The position numbers and the translations under genes were made by a program. From an uncultured beta proteobacterium (GTDB taxonomy: Bacteria; Pseudomonadota; Gammaproteobacteria; Burkholderiales; Burkholderiaceae), in the NCBI GenBank assembly GCA_903944725.1, contig CAJASX010000072.1, positions 1-38,225 of the forward strand: a DNA stretch of 38,225 nt. Reading direction: 5' to 3'. This document shows positions 35,439-38,225 of the stretch, piece after piece. The notes under the pieces were generated by a model, which did not search any database, had not been told where the DNA came from, and saw only the letters and a list, made by a program, of their open reading frames with translations. Numbering within the stretch: position 1 is the first letter of the stretch; each line of letters starts with the position of its first letter.

Positions 35439-35846
35439 TTACAAAAGGGCGGCAATGCCGGCTTGGGCGATGCTGGCATCCTCCGCGGATTTGACACCAG
35501 AAACACCCACAGCCCCTATAGTAAACCCATCGACCACGATATTGATGCCACCCTCTAACATTCCACCAATATGCGGCACTGATAAGAAAGAAATACGCCC
35601 GTTATTGATAATCTCTTCATAAACTCGGCTTTCGCGCTTTCCCATTGCGGCGGCACGCGCCTTTTCTTCGGCAATATAGGTGGAAACAGCGGCACAGTCA
35701 TCGCGGCGAATTAAACCTAAAAGATGACCACCCTCATCACATACAGCAATCGTGACCGCAAAATTACCAGCCGCTGCAAAAGCATCTGCCGCATTCAAAA
35801 TTTTCTGCACATCAGTTTGAGTGAGGTAGGGCTTTTTAGCTAGCAT
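35439..35846 (-). CDS. GlcG/HbpS-like heme-degrading domain protein
   Basis: Small protein (135 residues) of the GlcG/HbpS/PduO-C family (DUF336). Characteristic segments are KKPYLTQTDVQKILNAADAFA, VAVCDEGGHLLGLIRRDD-like (here TIAVCDEGGHLLGLIRRDD), and a glycine-rich middle (HIGGMLEGGINIVVDGFTIGAVGVSG). Members occur in glycolate-use operons (glcG) or bind haem or cobalamin; the biochemical role is unclear. Here it lies 49 bases downstream of a glyoxylate aminotransferase gene, consistent with the glycolate association. No ribosome site is visible. Confidence 0.85.
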   Translation of the reverse strand: MLAKKPYLTQTDVQKILNAADAFAAAGNFAVTIAVCDEGGHLLGLIRRDDCAAVSTYIAEEKARAAAMGKRESRVYEEIINNGRISFLSVPHIGGMLEGGINIVVDGFTIGAVGVSGVKSAEDASIAQAGIAALL

Positions 35847-35895
35847 GGTATTTTGTTTTCAAAAAATAAGGGTAATAACTACAATTTAAATCTTA

Positions 35896-37089
35896 CTAAA
35901 CTGCTGATTTTAGGTAATCTTGTGCAGCCACTACTCCGCTGGCTTTAGGTTTATATCCCATGTTTTGCAGACCCATTTCGACCCCACTTAGGGCAGCCAT
36001 GAGAGTTAAGTCATTGCAATCACCCAAGTGGCCAATGCGGAAAACACGACCCTTCACCCGACCTAAACCAGTACCTAAGGCCATATTAAAACGCTCTAAA
36101 ATGTGTTTACGTAAGGCATCCGAATCCATTCCCTCAGGCGCCAAAATAGCGGTGTTCACTGGCGAATAAGCGCTCGCATCTAAACATTGATTTTCAAGAC
36201 CCCAGGCTGCCACAGCACGCCGACAAGCTTCACCTAAACGGTGATGACGCGCAAAAATATTATCTAAGCCCTCGGTCATCATCATATCTAAAGCCTCATG
36301 CAAACCATAAAGTAAATTGGTATTAGGCGTAGTGGGCCAAAAGCCTTGCTTGTTAAATTCCATAATATCGGCCCAATCCCAATAGGCACGGGGAATTGTC
36401 GCCTTCTTACTCGCCTCAATGGCCTTTTGCGAAATCGCATTAAATCCCAAGCCTGGTGGCAACATCAGGCCTTTTTGTGAGCCCGCAACCGTCACATCAA
36501 CGCCCCACTCATCATGACGATAGTCTGCTGAACCTAAACCAGAGACGGTATCCACTAAGAGTAATGCTGGATGCTTAGCGTTATCAATTGCTTTACGCAC
36601 CGCAGGAATATTGGAAGTGATCCCTGTAGCGGTTTCGTTATGAACTACACAGACGGCTTTAATTTCGTGTTTAGTATCTTGCTTTAAGCGCTCTTCTATT
36701 AAGTTGGCATCTACACCCCAACGCCAAGCAGCATCACCTGGCTTAGAAATAATCTCGGCATTTAAGCCGAGTTTTTTTGCTAGGACCATCCACAAGTGGG
36801 CAAATTGGCCAGTTTCGTAGCCCAAGATTTTGTCGCCTGGATTTAATATATTGACTAAAGCGCTTTCCCAAGAACCGGTTCCAGAGGCCGCGTAAATAAT
36901 TACAGGTTGCTTAGTTTTAAAGATTTTTTTGACGTCTTCTAAGACCTTTAAAGCTAAAGCTTGAAATTCTGGGCCACGATGGTCAATGACTTGAAAGCTA
37001 ATTGCGCGCAAAATACGGGGTGGCACTGGGCTTGGGCCAGGAATATTAAGAAAATGGTGGCCTGAGGCGTGTGAATCAAGTTTCAACAT
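35896..37089 (-). CDS. Serine/alanine-glyoxylate aminotransferase family protein
   Basis: Fold-type I PLP enzyme that moves an amino group between alanine or serine and glyoxylate. The N-terminal NIPGPSPVPPRILRAIS and DHRGPEF segments, the AASGTGSWESALVN loop, LLVDTVSGLGS with the PLP-contacting Asp, and the Schiff-base lysine K206 in VAGSQKGLMLPPGLGF are all typical. Length 397 is normal. It could be a serine-glyoxylate transaminase of a serine or glycerate route, or a purine/ureide-related enzyme; sequence alone does not decide. Good ribosome site (GGAG, 6 bases). It is divergent from an FAD-linked oxidase and followed by the GlcG-like gene. Confidence 0.88.
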   Translation of the reverse strand: MLKLDSHASGHHFLNIPGPSPVPPRILRAISFQVIDHRGPEFQALALKVLEDVKKIFKTKQPVIIYAASGTGSWESALVNILNPGDKILGYETGQFAHLWMVLAKKLGLNAEIISKPGDAAWRWGVDANLIEERLKQDTKHEIKAVCVVHNETATGITSNIPAVRKAIDNAKHPALLLVDTVSGLGSADYRHDEWGVDVTVAGSQKGLMLPPGLGFNAISQKAIEASKKATIPRAYWDWADIMEFNKQGFWPTTPNTNLLYGLHEALDMMMTEGLDNIFARHHRLGEACRRAVAAWGLENQCLDASAYSPVNTAILAPEGMDSDALRKHILERFNMALGTGLGRVKGRVFRIGHLGDCNDLTLMAALSGVEMGLQNMGYKPKASGVVAAQDYLKSAV

Positions 37090-37133
37090 GAAGTCTCCGA
37101 AATTAAAATTATTTTTAATACTATTGATAAATT

Positions 37134-37152
37134 GCTAAATACTGTATTTTGC
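37134..37152. promoter_or_regulatory. Imperfect palindrome, possible operator in the divergent glyoxylate region
   Basis: AAATAC (37137-37142) and GTATTT (37144-37149) form a perfect inverted repeat around a single T, extended by GC/GC with one mismatch to 19 bases. It lies in the 86-base region between the aminotransferase and the oxidase start codons, 24 bases before the latter. Shape and place suggest a dimeric regulator site; the regulator is unknown. Confidence 0.4.
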
Positions 37153-37175
37153 TGCATTCTCCCATATCTTGCCAT

Positions 37176-38225
37176 ATGCTGAATAAACCTGCATTTCCCC
37201 CAGAAATTGCCGCCCGCCTTCGCAAAAACGTCAAGGGGGCTTTATTCACTGATCTCGCCACTCGCGGGAGGTATGCCACTGATGCGTCGATTTACCAGCA
37301 ATTTCCATTAGCTGTCTTCATTCCTGAGGATGCAGAAGACGTTAAAACTGCTCTGGCAGTAGCCGCAGAATTTGCTATTCCTGTTTTACCCCGTGGTGGT
37401 GGCACCAGTCAATGCGGCCAAACCACGGGGGCTGCGCTAGTAATCGACAATAGCCACGCCTTTCGCAATATCCTCGAAATAGACCTAAATCGAGCAGAGG
37501 CCGAGGTCGAGCCAGGGCTAGTGCTAGATCGCCTGAATGCCAAACTCAAAGCTAACGGGCTGTGGTTTCCAGTGGATGTTTCAACTGGCGCGCAAGCCAC
37601 CATCGGTGGTATGGCCGGAAATAATTCCTGTGGCAGTCGCTCCATTGCCTATGGCAATATGGTACATAACGTGCTTGGTATCGAAGCCTGGTTAGCCAAT
37701 GGCAAGGTTGGCCAATTTGGACCTTATGCTCAAAGCTCAGGCGTCGCTAAAGAATTAGGCACCTTTGTTAAAGGTCTGGCCGAGCAACTACAACCCGACA
37801 TAGAAGCCAATTGGCCCAAGGTATTACGCCGTGTTGCCGGTTACAACCTCGATATTTTTCATCCCCAAAGTGAATTGCCCTATACCACCGACAGTAGCGT
37901 CAATTTAGCGCACCTCCTCGTTGGCAGCGAAGGTACCCTAGCGTATTTCAAATCATTGCGCTTAAAGCTAGCGCCTTTGCCGCAACATAAAGTGCTTGGG
38001 GTGGTCAACTTCGCTAGCTTCTATCGCGCCATGGAAAGTGCGCAACACCTGGTGAAATTAGGGCCTAGTGCCGTGGAATTAGTAGATCGCACCATGATCG
38101 ATTTAGCCCGCACCAATCCCAGTTTTAAGCAAGTAATCGAGACCGCATTAATCGATCCTCAAGCAATAACCCCTGAAGCAATTCTGTTAGTTGAATTTTC
38201 AGGAGAAAGCCAAGCGCCCCTTCTA
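37176..38225 (+). CDS. FAD-linked oxidase (GlcD/YdiJ-type), N-terminal part, cut by the window end
   Basis: The first 350 residues of a PCMH-type FAD dehydrogenase; the frame runs open to the window edge. FAD-binding features are PRGGGTSQCGQ (72-82), ATIGGMAGNNSCGSRSIAYG (141-160) and GSEGTLA (250-256). The start MLNKPAFPPEIAARLRKNV with YATDASIYQ nearby resembles the large fused FAD/4Fe-4S enzymes related to YdiJ and D-2-hydroxyglutarate dehydrogenase. The C-terminal iron-sulfur part would lie beyond the window. Substrate is probably a D-2-hydroxyacid such as lactate, glycolate or hydroxyglutarate. No ribosome site is visible before the ATG. It is divergent from a glyoxylate aminotransferase, which fits a glycolate/2-hydroxyacid role. 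Confidence 0.85.
   Translation, partial: MLNKPAFPPEIAARLRKNVKGALFTDLATRGRYATDASIYQQFPLAVFIPEDAEDVKTALAVAAEFAIPVLPRGGGTSQCGQTTGAALVIDNSHAFRNILEIDLNRAEAEVEPGLVLDRLNAKLKANGLWFPVDVSTGAQATIGGMAGNNSCGSRSIAYGNMVHNVLGIEAWLANGKVGQFGPYAQSSGVAKELGTFVKGLAEQLQPDIEANWPKVLRRVAGYNLDIFHPQSELPYTTDSSVNLAHLLVGSEGTLAYFKSLRLKLAPLPQHKVLGVVNFASFYRAMESAQHLVKLGPSAVELVDRTMIDLARTNPSFKQVIETALIDPQAITPEAILLVEFSGESQAPLL

Noticed and set aside
37134..37152. LexA (SOS) box
   Set aside because: A CTGT is present but not the matching ACAG at the right spacing; the palindrome is centred elsewhere.

Overview
The window looks like chromosomal DNA from a betaproteobacterium of the order Burkholderiales, most like the low-GC freshwater Burkholderiaceae (Polynucleobacter type). 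The evidence is gene order (yebC-purD-hemF-nadD-rsfS-rlmH-maf-rng, pepA-holC-lgt divergent from lptF-lptG, zapA followed by 6S RNA), the Bug/TctC-type binding protein, and base composition that looks clearly below 50% GC. The genus is inference from gene content and remembered family sequences; no search was run. It is almost solid coding sequence. No gene-free stretch exceeds about 190 bases, and the longest is filled by 6S RNA. There is no insertion sequence, prophage, CRISPR array or toxin/defence island.

Layout, left to right. (1) 118-4797: a four-gene vitamin B12 uptake operon, btuB-btuF-btuC-btuD. (2) 4846-6496: a small coiled-coil protein, zapA, 6S RNA and a TauE/SafE permease. (3) 6505-10397, minus strand: a malonate module (malonyl-CoA decarboxylase, a Bug-type binding protein, malonyl-CoA synthetase). 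(4) 10530-13460, minus: lgt, holC, pepA. (5) 13554-16814, plus: lptF and lptG, then a CysB-family regulator. (6) 16816-17922, minus: tRNA-Leu(CAA) and a quinone oxidoreductase. (7) 18069-24771, plus: the housekeeping run yebC to rng. (8) 24803-29299: msbA (minus) divergent from two glycosyltransferase genes (plus), the second being a GT2-GT9 fusion. (9) 29293-35394: dnaE (minus), gluQ (plus), a rhlE-type helicase (minus). (10) 35439-38225: a GlcG-like protein and a glyoxylate aminotransferase (minus), divergent from the start of a large FAD-linked oxidase cut off by the window edge.

How the genes work together. Several genes serve the outer membrane: lptFG export LPS, msbA flips lipid A-core, two glycosyltransferase genes probably build the core, and lgt lipidates lipoproteins. 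The btu operon forms a complete uptake route for cobalamin, from outer-membrane receptor to ATPase. The malonate genes give activation (malonate to malonyl-CoA) and decarboxylation (to acetyl-CoA), with a binding protein that may capture the substrate. The right-end genes look like a glycolate/glyoxylate or 2-hydroxyacid module with a shared divergent control region.

I found no convincing new biological system. The points most worth a second look are the GT2-GT9 fusion enzyme, two genes (lptF and a glycosyltransferase) with -10-like hexamers placed exactly where leaderless transcripts would start, the 6S RNA end merging into the translation start of the next gene, a 19-bp imperfect palindrome in the glyoxylate intergenic region, and a strong hairpin inside the last codons of dnaE.
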